64,000 bases of DNA from Rhabditoides inermis. Lineage: Eukaryota; Nematoda; Chromadorea; Rhabditida; Rhabditidae. The first letter of the stretch is position 1. Every line of letters starts with the position of its first letter. The position numbers were made by a program, and so were the translations under genes. Shown piece after piece: positions 1 through 11,572 of the stretch. Below the pieces are notes generated by a model that worked only from the letters and a program-made list of their open reading frames with translations, was not told where the DNA came from and did not search any database. Location: positions 1,058,501-1,122,500 of the forward strand of contig CAWZYM010000355.1 in assembly GCA_963966185.1 (NCBI GenBank), read 5' to 3'.

Positions 1-22
1 TAGGACGAATAGAATATATGTT

Positions 23-28
<6 letters not shown>

Positions 29-97
<69 letters not shown>
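29..97. repeat. (TA)n microsatellite
   Basis: An uninterrupted TA dinucleotide run. The same run precedes the second copy of the downstream block at 24.47-24.55 kb, so the tract belongs to the duplicated unit. Confidence 0.95.
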
Positions 98-99
<2 letters not shown>

Positions 100-1790
100 T
101 GACAGAGTTGATACGGCGCGTGGCGTCGCAGCCGAGGGCGGTGTAGAGGTTGTTCAGCACAGTAAGAATCCGATGCACTTCCGGCTCGTGTCCTTCTCCG
201 TCATCAAAGCTCTTAGCCAGGTCCTCGCGGGCGAAGAGAGCAGGGCGGTAGACGTGCTCAAAATTCCATCATCTTCCCTTGCCCACGAGTGGTCGGTCCC
301 CCAGTTTATTTTCCCCCGTCGCACCCGCCAAGCCCGGTCTACGTGGAGAATTGCTGAATCAACGGTACCCGCTACATGTTCGCTGCTGGCTTTGGATTTT
401 GAGGAATCCTCGGAGCACGGAGTTGAACCCGCCGAGTACACTTTCTACAATGGCTGTCGCGACGTCGACCTAAGCGTGAGACCAAGGACACCACCCCTCC
501 TACAAGTCGGATGCCGACAAGAAGGAACCACCGACAGATACTTCACGCAGACTAAACCCTTTGTGTTTCATCTCCGTTGTTGTACTCTTGATATCGGCAG
601 TAAATCAATTCAATTCAATATATATATATATATATATAGGGGGGGAAGAAGGACCGGTAGAACTTTTGATGTGTTCTGCCAATGTCGTTTTGATAATGTA
701 CAGAAATGTGTAGAAATTAGAACATACAACTGTAACACCATATCAATACGATTCATGCAGGTAACAATATCACATAAAACACGTTACTAACATGGCTGAT
801 AATACTATCATTTGTGATGCGGTTCGTAGAAAACCATTCGGAATTGAATACTAATAACATTGTTTTTATAACGAGAGCGCAGTGAAAGATAGGTTTCGGA
901 AAATACGGCAAATAACATTGTACATAGTAAAGAACTGACCACACGGGATGATAGCCGCAATTACTAGTGGTGAGAGCGGCCACGGATGCTTCCAGAGAGG
1001 CGATCCGATCTTCGGATTCGGTGATTTCACGAATCGATTCTTTTTTTGAGCGCGGTTTCCACGGCACCACTCTAAACTCTATTCTATCTATCAGCGGGGC
1101 GAGGCTGGTCCCGGAGGCGGGGCCTAGGCGTCCACGCACCTCTTGAATGAGAGGTCGGAGGAGACGGGGTTGATTGCGGATTGTGAACTGCCGATGGATC
1201 GCAGCAATTCCTCGACAAGGCACGGGACTAGAGGCAGCCGCGGAGACGGCCGGTGAGGCGCTGAATGGAGGGATATCGATGAAAAGAGCCTCAACTGGAC
1301 CACACTCACAGAGCTGAAAGTGTGCTCGCCTTGTCTTTCTCTCTCTCTTCCTCCCTCTCTCTCTTTCTCTCTCTCTCTTTCTTTTTTATCGTTCACACCG
1401 CTCGGATAATGCTACTGTTCCAATCCTCTATCCTTTTCCGAGAATTACTTGTCTATTTGATGGGGATATGTATACTACGCAGTAGAACACTCACTTCTTC
1501 CACGTTTTTCTTCCTGTATGATGCACGCAGACTCATATACTCTCTCGCGCGAGTCACTAGGCCTGCAACGGTTTGAAATGTTATCGGTTTTTGATGCATT
1601 CTTTATTACTTGGCTTCACTATAAATCCTCTATCCTTTTCCGAGAATGCAATCGTTGTGTGCTGTCTAAAGTTCGATTCTATCTCATGAAAGCGTTTAGG
1701 ATATTGACCTGCACGTTGTGTTGCACAAAACTACACAACACGTGAAATGTCACGGATGACATATAGGATCCAACCCACTATATAGTTTAA
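97..1790. repeat. Large dispersed duplication, copy A (copy B at 24551-26300)
   Basis: The sequence from the end of the TA run through about 1.4 kb is repeated almost base for base at 24551-26100. Differences are mainly the length of an internal TA tract (630-640 here, about 240 bp in copy B) and scattered substitutions. Past 1.4 kb the copies diverge but share a segment around 1650-1790 / 26140-26290. The block holds no clear gene. On the minus strand an open stretch at about 97-260 and another at 753-1223, which has a heptad-like region, could be exons or retroelement ORF remnants; I recognise neither. Both copies lie in the same orientation. Confidence 0.85.
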
Positions 1791-2132
1791 AAAAATTCCC
1801 TAGGTGATCGTTATGTTTCGTTATACTCATTGTCGTGCTAACTATTGATAGACATTCTATTCGCAAACACTCACCTCTTTGACCTTTTGCGATACAGTGA
1901 TCATATTAGTCCGTTGTATGCGGCACTCTCGAGAATCCATGTCTCTCTTATTTGAACTTCTGAAAATGAAACTGATAAATTATTATATACAATTACCGTT
2001 GTACCATTCGTGGATTCTAGTGTCCTAAGGATGTCCTACGGTGATACCATGAGAAGGAAGAGAGATAGAAAGAGAGAGAGACAGAGAGAGAGACAGAGAG
2101 AGAGAGACAGAGAAAGAGAGAGAGAGAGAGAG

Positions 2133-2177
<45 letters not shown>

Positions 2178-3074
2178 CATACGCGAAGGGGGGAGCGGAA
2201 AATGGACCGGAAGAACTTGTGTTCTGCCGAACTTGTTTTGAAAATGTACAGAAATGTGTAGAAATTAGAACATAACACCATATCAATACGATTCATGCAG
2301 GTAACATTATCATATAAAAAAACGTTACTAACATGGCTGATATTACTGTCATTTGTGATGCGGAAAACGATTCGAAATTGAACACTAATAATGTTGTATT
2401 TATAACGACAGCGCTGTGAAAGATAGGTCCAGGTTTGGAAAATACGGCAAATAACATTGTACATAGAAAAGAACTCCTTATTGTAACATGGTAATATCAC
2501 TTGCAGGCGAATAAGGGTGGACGCGGTGTGTGTAGTGAGTGGGGGCCTGACCTCAACTATCGATCTGTTCCGCAGTCTGCACTCTCCGCTCTCTTGCACT
2601 CTCTCACTCTCTCACCCCGCCGGCCCCCACTCACTACGCACACCGCACTCACCTCTTATTCGCCTGCGAGTGATACTACCATGTTACAATAAGGAGTTCT
2701 TTACTATGTACAATGTTATTTGCCGTATTTTCCGAAACTGGACCTGTCTTCCACTGCGCTCTCGGTATAAATACAATATTATTAGTATTCAATTTCGAAA
2801 CGTTTTTTTTACAAACCGCATCACAAATGACAGTAATATTAGCTATGATAAGATGTTAACAATGTGTTTTTTTATGATAATGATACCTGCATGAATCGTA
2901 TTCATACACACGCGTTCGCCCCCTCACAGTCGTGTTCAACGTTTGTTTCGTGTTTCCGGGAATTCCCTACGTGATTTGTTTGTGTTATTTGAGCGTTCGC
3001 ATTTGCTATGTCTATATGAACGCATTGCAGGTGATTCGCAAGATGCATGTTCCGCGTATGTTCGCGTATGTGCG

Positions 3075-3167
<93 letters not shown>

Positions 3168-3720
3168 TTCTCATGGTTTCACCGTAGGACTCACATACTC
3201 TTGTCCCTAGGACACTATATTACATGAACGGTAACTGTAAATTATATTTCATCAGTATCATTTTCAGAAGTTCAAAAACGAGAGACATGGATTCTCGAGA
3301 GTGCCGCATACAACGGACTAATATTATCACTGCATCGCAAATGTCAAAGAGGTGAGTGTTTGCGATTAGAATGTCTATCAATAGTAAGAAGCAGTCTTTT
3401 CATAATTCCATACACTGGCGTCTAAAAACTCAAATCGTGACTCCACGTGTGATAGGACATGTCTAATTTGAAATATCTGAATTTTATATACAAGTTGAAA
3501 TTTTAATGAAATTTCAAACCTTCATAAAATTGAATTTCAACTTATCAGTTATCTTCCAAATGTCATTAGAGCGGGTTGGATCCTATATGCCATTCGTGGC
3601 ATTTCAAGTAAGGTGTAATTTTGTGCAACACAACGTGCAGGTCTTCAAATATCCAAAACGCTTTCATGAGATAGAATCGAACTTTAGACAGCACACCACG
3701 GTTGAATTCTCTCTATCCAT
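1630..3720. repeat. Foldback element with roughly 1-kb inverted arms
   Basis: The left arm (about 1640-2547) and right arm (about 2626-3710) are reverse complements with scattered mismatches. Landmarks in mirrored order are: the ACACAACGTGCAGG region (1710 / 3640), the ATAGACATTCT block (1850 / 3370), the ACGGTGA/TCACCGT block next to GA/TC tracts (2040 / 3180), the TGCAGGTAAC-type block (2297 / 2885), and the innermost GAGTGGGGGC / GCCCCCACTC arms (2540 / 2630). The spacer is about 80 bp. The right arm has an extra 150-bp segment (2900-3050) that recurs in the other orientation at 31283-31440. No transposase ORF is visible, so it is either non-autonomous or two copies inserted head to head. 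Confidence 0.75.
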
Positions 3721-3789
3721 ATTCTATGTTCTGTTCACTGAGGTGAACAATCCTTGAGGCCTTGAACAATCCTCGCTGTCGATTTGTCT

Positions 3790-6700
3790 ATGCACCGTCG
3801 CCGCCGCCCCGCCGCGTCCGACTACCCCGCTAAGTCCGCCCAAGCCGTTCACGAAAAAAACAGCAAAGCAATAGATTACGATTCTGCTGTACGCATTGCG
3901 TTTGCAGACGTGTTGGATGACGTAACCGGAGTGCAGTTACGGTCAGGCTGCCGCACGGTAGTTTCGGAGGTGAGGGAAGCTCTCCCCGCAATTTCCAGAT
4001 ATACAATACATCTTTTTATTCATTCAGATGACCGTGCCTTCTCCCCGAGTGTTGCTCTCGCCATAAGGAGCGCGTACTTGGATTGCATCCCGTTCTTCGA
4101 CGGTATCAGCGTCTCGGAGTCATTCTGGAGAGGACAGACAGGACAGAAGATTATGGCCGCGCTCGCGGTGGACACTGTGGAGGCAGCGTGGGATGGCGTG
4201 TTGCGGGTTGTGCTGCGAGCATGGCACGGGTGAGATTAAGGGAACGTGATATCTGAGATAAAAGACCGCTTGCAGACTGCACACGGCTCTGTTGCCCATG
4301 GTCTCTTGCATGTGGTGCATGGAGGCGGCCGTCGACGAGGTGAAGCTGTTCGACCCCGAATCCAAGACAGCCTGCATTGGAATCGCTACAGTCTTCACCC
4401 GTGTGCTGCATGCGGTGAGTGTTTGGGGGGGAGGAGGTTCTACTGGATTTCCGGATGTTTCAAAGGGTTCCGAATGATGATTATTTGATTATCTTCTGTT
4501 CTAGTATGACCGGATCGCGGCCGTACAAGGAGCTGCTGAGTACCTCTACTGCTCATCGACGGAAGAGGTCTACGTCCGCGTCGGCCGGCAGACCTACACA
4601 CTGGCTGAGTCCCGCCTCCAAGCGGACCCCTCCACCAACCCCGCCACGCACCTACTGTTCCGAAGGTACGAGAACGCAACATCGAGTGTGATTATTCCCC
4701 TATCCTTTCCAGGCGATTGCATGCCGAGAAGACACACAACGTGAAGCTGCCGACTCGAATGAAGTTCAACTGGGAGAGGGCCTGGCCGATGGTCACTGAC
4801 AGGGTCTTCAAAGCCACCCTGAAGACGATGGTCAGTCAGTTGGAGGGGGTGAGGGTTGGTCGAATGTGGGTTCGTCGGATGTGGGTTCGTCGGATGTGGG
4901 TTCGTCGGATGTGGGGTCGCTGTTCACAACACTTCGACGAACACAACACGCCTCAGCGCTGGTGTAGAGGCTCTTACTGACCTCATTCCTGTTTCAGAAG
5001 GCTCGACGCATGAAGACGATTGGAGCTAGGCAGGCGCAGTTCGCCTCAACGTGCATGGCGATTCACAAGAACTTCGAGGATACGTGGCCGGCTCTCGCCG
5101 CTGATGAGTTCCCCGCCAGTATGCAGAAGAAGCAGCGTTGGATTGAGGAGGAGGAAAGGTGGTACGCCGACAACGACGCAGTCGTCACCGAGTTGTTCAA
5201 GAAGTTTTCCAAGTACAAGTACGGGAAGGAGGTTAGTGATGGCTAAATTTTGTTTTGGGGTATACTCAATAGTTTGATATCTCTTGCAGAACACGAAGGA
5301 CTCGACTAAGAGCAAGGCGGATCAGAAGGCGGAAAGAATGGACAGCGACGAGGACGATAATGAGGACGAGGAGGAGGATGAGGACGAGGATGAGGAGGAG
5401 GAGGAGGATAAGGAGGATGAGGAGGAGAAGGAGAAGAAGCCGAAGAGGAGCGTAAAGGTGGGTGTAAGGTGTGCGGGGTCTAGAATGCGCATCCGCCGAA
5501 TGCGCATCCGCCGAATGCGCATCCGCCGAATGCGCATCCGCCGAATGGGCATTCGATGGCACACCTTTTTTCTCTCTTCCAGGTCAAGAAGACCGTCAAG
5601 CCGAGCGTCGTCAACAAGAAGCCGTCTGCGAAGCCGGTAGGTTCACGCATTCTAACACTAACACTGCTGCGTCACTGTACTTTTTTTTTGCTGGTGATGA
5701 TGCGCCCCAATAACTGTGAGTAAAATCGAATGCGCATCCGCCGAATGGGCATTCGATGGCACACTTTTCTTTCTCTTCCAGGGCAAGGTCACCTGCGAGG
5801 AGGAGGAGAAGAAGAAGAAGAAGAAGAGGGGCGGTAACACTTCTGATGAGGACGAGGAGGAGATGGAAGACGAAGAAGACCAATATGGAGGGACCAGTAG
5901 GCAGGGCGGGTCCGGCGCAAAAAGCACCGAGGTGAGTATAATCGAATGCGCATCCGCCAAATGGGCATTCGATGGCACACCTTTTTTCTCTCTTCCAGGT
6001 CAAGAAGACCGTCAAGCGAAGCGTCGTCAACAAGAAGCCGCCTGCGAAATCGGTAGGTTCACGCATGTTGTTCCCAATAGGGTAGATGATATAATGCTCA
6101 GCGTTGACTAACACCACTCCCAAATTCTAACACTAACACTGCTGCGTCACTGTACTTTTTTTGCTGGTGATGATGCGCCCCAATAACTGTGAGTAAAATC
6201 GAATGCGCATCCGCCGAATGGGCATTCGATGGCACACTTTTCTTTCTCTTCCAGGGCAAGGTCACCTGCGAGGAGGAGGAGAAGAAGAAGAAGAAGAAGA
6301 GGGGCGGTAACACTTCTGATGGAGACGAGGAGGAGATGGAGATGGAGATGGACAAAGACCAAGTTGGTGGGACCAGTGGGCAGGGCGGGTCCGGCGCAAA
6401 AAGCACCGAGGTGAGTATAATCGAATGCGCATCCGCCAAATGGGCATTCGATGGCACACCTTTTTTCTCTCTTCCAGGGCAAGAAGACCGTCAAGCGAAG
6501 CGTCGTCACCAAGAAGCCGCCTGCGAAATCGGTAGGTTCACGCATGTTGTTCCCAATAGGGTAGATGATATAATGCTCAGCGTTGACTAACACCACTCCC
6601 AAATTCTAACACTAACACTGCTGCGTCACTGTACTTTTTTTTGATGCACCCCATTAAATGGTTCGTCCCTTGGTCTCCGATCAAGCCGGTGCCTGTACTG

Positions 6701-8532
6701 AGCAGCGAGGAGCTAAAAAAATAATCGTCATTGAAGCGATACTTCAACGTGGTGCGTAACACGAGTTTTGTCGTGCTGGTAGATTGCGGGTTTGACGAAT
6801 GGGAGTTCGACGATAACTGGACTTGGAGAAATTTCCTAGGTATCAATGATTCTTATATGACGTGTTCCAGACCCCGTGGAACCGAACGCAACCGACGAAG
6901 ACTGTTGAGAAGAAGGTCGAGGAGGCGAAGGGGGAGAAGAAGAAGGTCGAGGAGGCGAAGGGCAGTGCGGTGCGTAGGGCGGGTGTGTTGTGTTGGTAGA
7001 TTAGTGGTTCGTAGAAGGAGAGTCCGTCGAAGGAGGTTTCGACGATGATTGGACTTGGGGAAAATTTCCTAGGTATCAATGATTCTCATCATATGACGTG
7101 TTCCAGACCCCGCTGACCGAGAAGAGGCCGCCGTCCAAGCGAGAAGAGCTGAAGTACAGGAGCGCAGCTCTCGCTTCGGCTGCCGAGAGGAGGGAGGCGG
7201 CGATGAAGGCTGAGGAGGAAGCAGCGATAGCGGAGGAGGCAGAGAAAGCAGCGGAGGCAGATGCGGAGAGGCGGAAGCAAGACCGGGAGAAGGCGGAGTT
7301 GGATCGGGAGAAGAAGAAGGAGGAGAAGGAGAAGGAGAAGGAGGAGAAGAAGGCTGTGGAGAAGGAGAAGAAGGCTGCGGAGAAGGTGAAGAAGGCTGCG
7401 GACAAAGCAGCGAGAGCGGAGGCAGCGAAAGCAGCGACAGCAATGGATGCAATTGCGGAGAGACAGAGGAAGGAGGATGAGGAGAGGGAGAAGGAGGAGA
7501 AGGAGAAGGGTAACTCCACCTCGAGCCAGACTCCTGCCCAGGGCGGCATCATTGCCGATATGTTCCAGTCTAGCCGTGCCTCGAAAGAAGCTGAACAGAG
7601 GAGGCTGAGAGCGCTGCTCGCTAAGAAGGTTTGTGAGAAACCATTCTAATCGAATGCGCATCCGACGCGGATGTGGGTTTGTCGGATGCGCATTCGATTA
7701 GAATGACTATTCGCATGGGAAATCTATTCGTTTCTTTCTATCTATATGTATGCATGTACACTATGTTCCAGAAGGCCGAGAAGACAGAGAAGAAGCGCAT
7801 GCAGGCCAAGCAGAGGGAGGCGGTGGGTGTTGATGACTGGCTGTTTCGATTACAGTTCTGATTTCAGATCGATGAGATGGAGTTGCTCGACCAGGCGCTT
7901 GTGGGTTACGTGAGTAACCTCAGCAACAGGCGGATCAAGACCAGTGATGGGCGCAAGAGCGCTTCTGGAGTATCCCGCACCCTGCCGCAGACGCCGATCA
8001 CGCAAAAAGAACACAAACACGCGATCGGTTTGGATGCCAACCTCACGACACCGTTGGACGAAATGGAGAGGGACATCGAGTGCATTTCGTTGTTTGGCGG
8101 CGCGCCGTACAACACGTACGTCGTCCCTGACATCAGCGAGGCCGAGGTTGGTTTAGTGATTCAGCTCGAGAGAATACACATTGTGATCTTGCAGAGAGTG
8201 AGTAATGGAGATTTCTCTAATTTTTTCAGGCGAGTGCTCCCGTCGCGAACAATGCCGTCTACGCCGGAGGGAAGGGCACTGCAGCGGCGGAGTTCACGAT
8301 CGTCGAGAACTCGGCAACGACCCCTCCTGCGAAGATCACCATGCTGCTCGATCGAGCCCTCAAGCACAATGACGCATACGGGGAGACGGAGCACAAGGAG
8401 GCGATGGAGACTTTGAGGAAGGTCAAGGCCACCGACCTCATATTGGCAGACTGCGACGAAGGCCCTGACACGGGGGTGCTGCGGTACCTTTTGTCGCGAA
8501 AGTACGTGACCACATGCCTCCGCAAACAATAG
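3790..8532 (+). CDS. Multi-exon gene for a highly charged protein of unknown function
   Basis: I do not recognise this protein. Exons read by eye: 3790-4229, 4276-4414, 4505-4665, 4713-4830, 4998-5231, 5290-5457, 5583-5636, 5782-5931, 5999-6052, 6255-6410, 6478-6531, 6871-6969, 7107-7628, 7772-7822, 7868-8146 and 8230-8532 (stop TAG). Almost all introns are short and begin GTGAG/GTAGG-like and end CAG. The N-terminal third is mixed globular-looking sequence. The middle is a run of acidic (DEDDNEDEEEDEDE-like) and lysine-rich segments plus an Ala/Glu/Lys coiled-coil-like exon (7107-7628). The C-terminal exons (7868-8532) are again globular. Composition suggests a nuclear or chromatin-associated protein, but that is inference. 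ATG at 3790 is the first methionine in the open frame; an upstream non-coding exon is possible. Confidence 0.65.
4857..4918 (+). repeat. 15-bp minisatellite in an intron
   Basis: About four tandem copies of a 15-bp unit GGTTCGTCGGATGTG in the intron after the exon ending at 4830. Confidence 0.9.
5485..5560 (+). repeat. 15-bp minisatellite (AATGCGCATCCGCCG) in an intron
   Basis: Four to five tandem copies of AATGCGCATCCGCCG, ending in GGGCATTCGATGG. A single unit with the same ending is found in introns at about 5730, 5944, 6199, 6423 and 10725. The leading CGAATGC and trailing GCATTCG can pair as a short hairpin. Confidence 0.9.
5583..6645 (+). repeat. Tandem duplication of an exon pair with its introns
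   Basis: A block containing an 18-codon Lys-rich exon, an intron ending in a CTGCTGCGTCACTGTAC segment, and a roughly 50-codon acidic exon (EEEKKKK then DEDEEE) recurs. The Lys-rich exon is present at 5583-5636, 5999-6052 and 6478-6531, and the acidic exon at 5782-5931 and 6255-6410. Lengths and phase are kept, so each copy adds in-frame charged sequence. The intron copies are nearly identical, pointing to recent duplication. Confidence 0.85.
7643..7704. repeat. 24-bp perfect inverted repeat in an intron
   Basis: 7643-7666 and 7681-7704 are exact reverse complements, with a 14-bp spacer. The arms contain the same GAATGCGCATCC core as the intronic minisatellite family of this gene. Confidence 0.9.
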
Positions 8533-8763
8533 TTTTGTTTGGAGAACCTTTTGTTTCATATACTCGCACACTCACATGTAATATTAGTTGCCTTACTCGG
8601 AAGATTTCTACTTACTAGAGTTTTACTATCTATGTCTTGCCTCCGCGTATAATATGTTTTGTTTTTTTGCGGATAAAAAAAATTAAAAATGTCTTGAAAT
8701 GGGTGGGTCTCCGGAGAGGGGGAGAGAGCGAGAGTGGGGGTTCGATGCATCTGGTGCGAATAA

Positions 8764-8850
8764 GGGTTTGTCGTCGAAGGAGGGTTCGTCGAAGGAGGGT
8801 TCGTCGAAGGAGGGTTCGTCGAAGAAGGGTTCGTCGAAGGAGGGTTCGAG
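8764..8850 (+). repeat. 15-bp minisatellite downstream of the charged-protein gene
   Basis: Five to six copies of GAAGGAGGGTTCGTC, followed by a (GGGA)n run at about 8870-8898. It lies 3' of the stop codon of the preceding gene. The rest of 8533-9050 shows no gene. Confidence 0.9.
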
Positions 8851-9051
8851 AGCTGGGAGGAGGGATGGGGGGAGGGAGGGAGGGAGGGAGGGAGGGAGGT
8901 TGACCCCTGTAAAAAGTTGACCTATTTACCCGTCGCACACGCACCTACAGTACCTGAATACGTGCCGCCCGTGTACGCGCCGCATCGCTACCGATTCGCC
9001 AGGGAGTTTTTTTTATTATTATTATTTTAATATGTGTTTTTGTTATTTCGA

Positions 9052-9174
<123 letters not shown>

Positions 9175-9215
9175 TGTGATTCTGCACAAGTACCATGTTC
9201 TAGAATTGAAGTGCA

Positions 9216-11540
9216 ATGCCGCCACCGTCGAAAAGACCACGCAGGGCGGGTATGTGCGACGTGAAACAGTTCTATGTCCGACACGTCTACAATCTTCATG
9301 GCAGCGACAAGATCACGTGAGTGGAAATTCATATTTTAAAAAATTGTGTTTTCTTCTTGATGTTACCCCCTACCATAACATTATTCCTTGTTCATGTCCG
9401 TTGGAGTATGCGACGTGTGACTGGTTGTTTTTCCAGGAATGATGCCACACCCCTGCCAAGCAGGTTCCAACCCGGTGGTCCGATGCCGCCTACAATGGAC
9501 CTCCTCACTCACACTACCACTTTCAACGAAGCCCTGGAGGCAATTAAGGTAATTTCGATTTCAGATTCGATCGAATGCACATTCTAACGAATGCATTATC
9601 TATTACGCACATAACATTATAATTATAGTCGCCGGCGCATCTGCGATCAGTGCAGTACGCAAGTGGAGGATTCGGAATAATAGCAGGACGCGACCTTCCT
9701 GTTTCCACCCTGGTCGCCCACTTTGGAGAGGGTGTGGCGAGGAAGTCGTCTCCGGCGTGGGGTGAGTAGCTGTGCGAGGGGTTGGGGGGGGGAAGAAGAT
9801 GAAGTTGCCTTGATCACCTTATGCTATTTCAGTGTCCGATTACGCAGTCGGATACTGTGAACGAAAAGGGATTGCCCGTGCAAATCGGTCCCGTGTCGAC
9901 GGAATGTGGTACGGGCCTGTGTCGGAACGAGCTTTACCTGCAGCATTCCGGGTCAATTGCTGCCCGAAGCACTACAACTGCAAGCTGGCCATGGCAGTGG
10001 ATTCTTCTGGACGAGGTGAGTTTTTTGTTCTTGGAAGAAGATCGGATTAGTATAGATCGTACGAGGGGGGACGGCGAAACGTGATACGAAATTAACCCAC
10101 CTCGAATGCGTATTCGTTTGGATTCAGAGATGCCGATCCTCGTCACTTGCCGCAATATTCCGTCGGATGCTCCTCTCTACTACTCCTACGCGCCATCCGA
10201 TGAGCACGACAAGCCCGAGGACTCATTCGCTTGCGAGTGTGACGGTATCTTCTCAACGAAGAACATTGTTTGGACGGAGCCGGTCACTCGAGCACTACAG
10301 CATTGGAGGATGCTGCCGCACTATTCGGTGGGTTGGCTATAGCGTGTGTCAGTGAATGTGAAGTACTAATTGCAGCTGAGCCTCCCACACGAAGAAGATG
10401 ACTCCTACCAGCTGCACAAGGAGAACGTGCCCGTCGATAGAGTCGTCAAGACGGAGGACACGCCGAAGCTGGCGAAGGGAGTTGCTGTCGAACTCACGTC
10501 CGACGGACCCACATGCGACGAACCTACATCCGACGACGAACCCACGTCCGAGGAAGATCACAATGGTCGCAAGGTCACCTGCGAGGAGGAGAAGAAGAAG
10601 AAGAAGAGGGGCGGTAACACTTCTGATGAGGACGAGGAGGAGATGGAAGACGAAGAAGACCAAGATGGAGGGACCAGTAGGCAGGGCGGGTCCGGCGCAA
10701 ACAGCACCGAGGTGAGTATAATCGAATGCGCATCCGCCGAATGGGCATTCGATGGCACACCTTTTTTCTCTCTTCCAGGTCAAGAAGACCGTCAAGCCGA
10801 GCGTCGTCAACAAGAAGCCGTCTGCGAAGCCGGTAGGTTCACGCATGCTTCTTCGGATCTATTCGTTTCTTTCTATCTATATGTATGCATGTACACTATG
10901 TTCCAGAAGGCCGAGAAGACAGAGAAGAAGCGCATGCAGGCCAAGCAGAGGGAGGCGGTGGGTGTTGATGACTGGCTGTTTCGATTACAGTTCTGATTTC
11001 AGATCGATGAGATGGAGGGAGTTGCTGTCGAACTCACGTCCGACGGACCCACATGCGACGAACCTACATCCGACGACGAACCCACGTCCGAGGAAGATCA
11101 CAATGGTCGCATGCAGCAGAACGAGGTCAAGCACGAACTCGCTCGTGTCAAGGATCTCGTCGGCAACTTCAAACGAGAAGCAGCCGATGCCGAGGGTGGT
11201 CGCATCAAGGAGGACGGAACCAGCTACGCCGCTGATCGCTTCATTCACCTCCAGCCTTACGGTCGTGGCGCGTCCCCTCGTCGCCACTGTTGGATATGTG
11301 GTACGCTGCAGCCCAAAGAGGTGAGTGATTTGAATGCCAATGCTGATCCACTGATACATCGTTATATGCGTTCACACGACAACATTCCAGATGAAGTCAT
11401 GCCTGAGGAGACACGGAGTGCCTCTCACCGAAAGGAAGACGTTCGTCAAGCGTTCTCCCGCAAACTTCCAAACTGGAACGAGGGTGGTCTGGTGTCCCCC
11501 GGCGTCTGCAACCGCCAGCGTGACGGATCTCATCTCGTTG
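9216..11540 (+). CDS. SET-domain-like protein with acquired exons
   Basis: Exons: 9216-9316, 9437-9548, 9629-9761, 9833-10015, 10128-10327, 10376-10711, 10779-10832, 10907-10957, 11003-11321 and 11391-11540. Later exons are uncertain because LINE sequence follows. A start [10 protein letters not shown] with a basic patch resembles a nuclear signal. The exon at 9629 carries [11 protein letters not shown], like the G-x-G opening strand of SET domains. The exon at 9833 has [11 protein letters not shown] at the position of the family's NHSCxPNC motif. The exon at 10128 gives [10 protein letters not shown] then YYSYAP, like the xxRDIxxGEELTYDY end, followed by a C-x-C (CECDG). A later HCWICG motif may bind zinc. 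SET proteins are lysine methyltransferases; here the NHS and DY residues are altered, so activity is doubtful. The middle exons (10571-11015) were copied from the upstream gene, see separate entry. Confidence 0.55.
10476..11111 (+). other. In-frame insertion of exons copied from the upstream gene, flanked by a 96-bp direct repeat
   Basis: Positions 10476-10571 and 11016-11111 are the same 96 bp of SET-gene exon. Between them, 10569-10846 copies the acidic exon, intron and 18-codon Lys-rich exon of the upstream gene (as at 5782-5998 and 5583-5650). 10847-11015 copies 7718-7881 of that gene. Junctions show short homologies (GCA, GCATG, GGAG). The frame stays open through [11 protein letters not shown] at 11003-11035, and each copied intron keeps its splice sites. 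Confidence 0.85.
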
Positions 11541-11572
11541 GTGTTGTATTGAATCGATCGATTAACAACATA

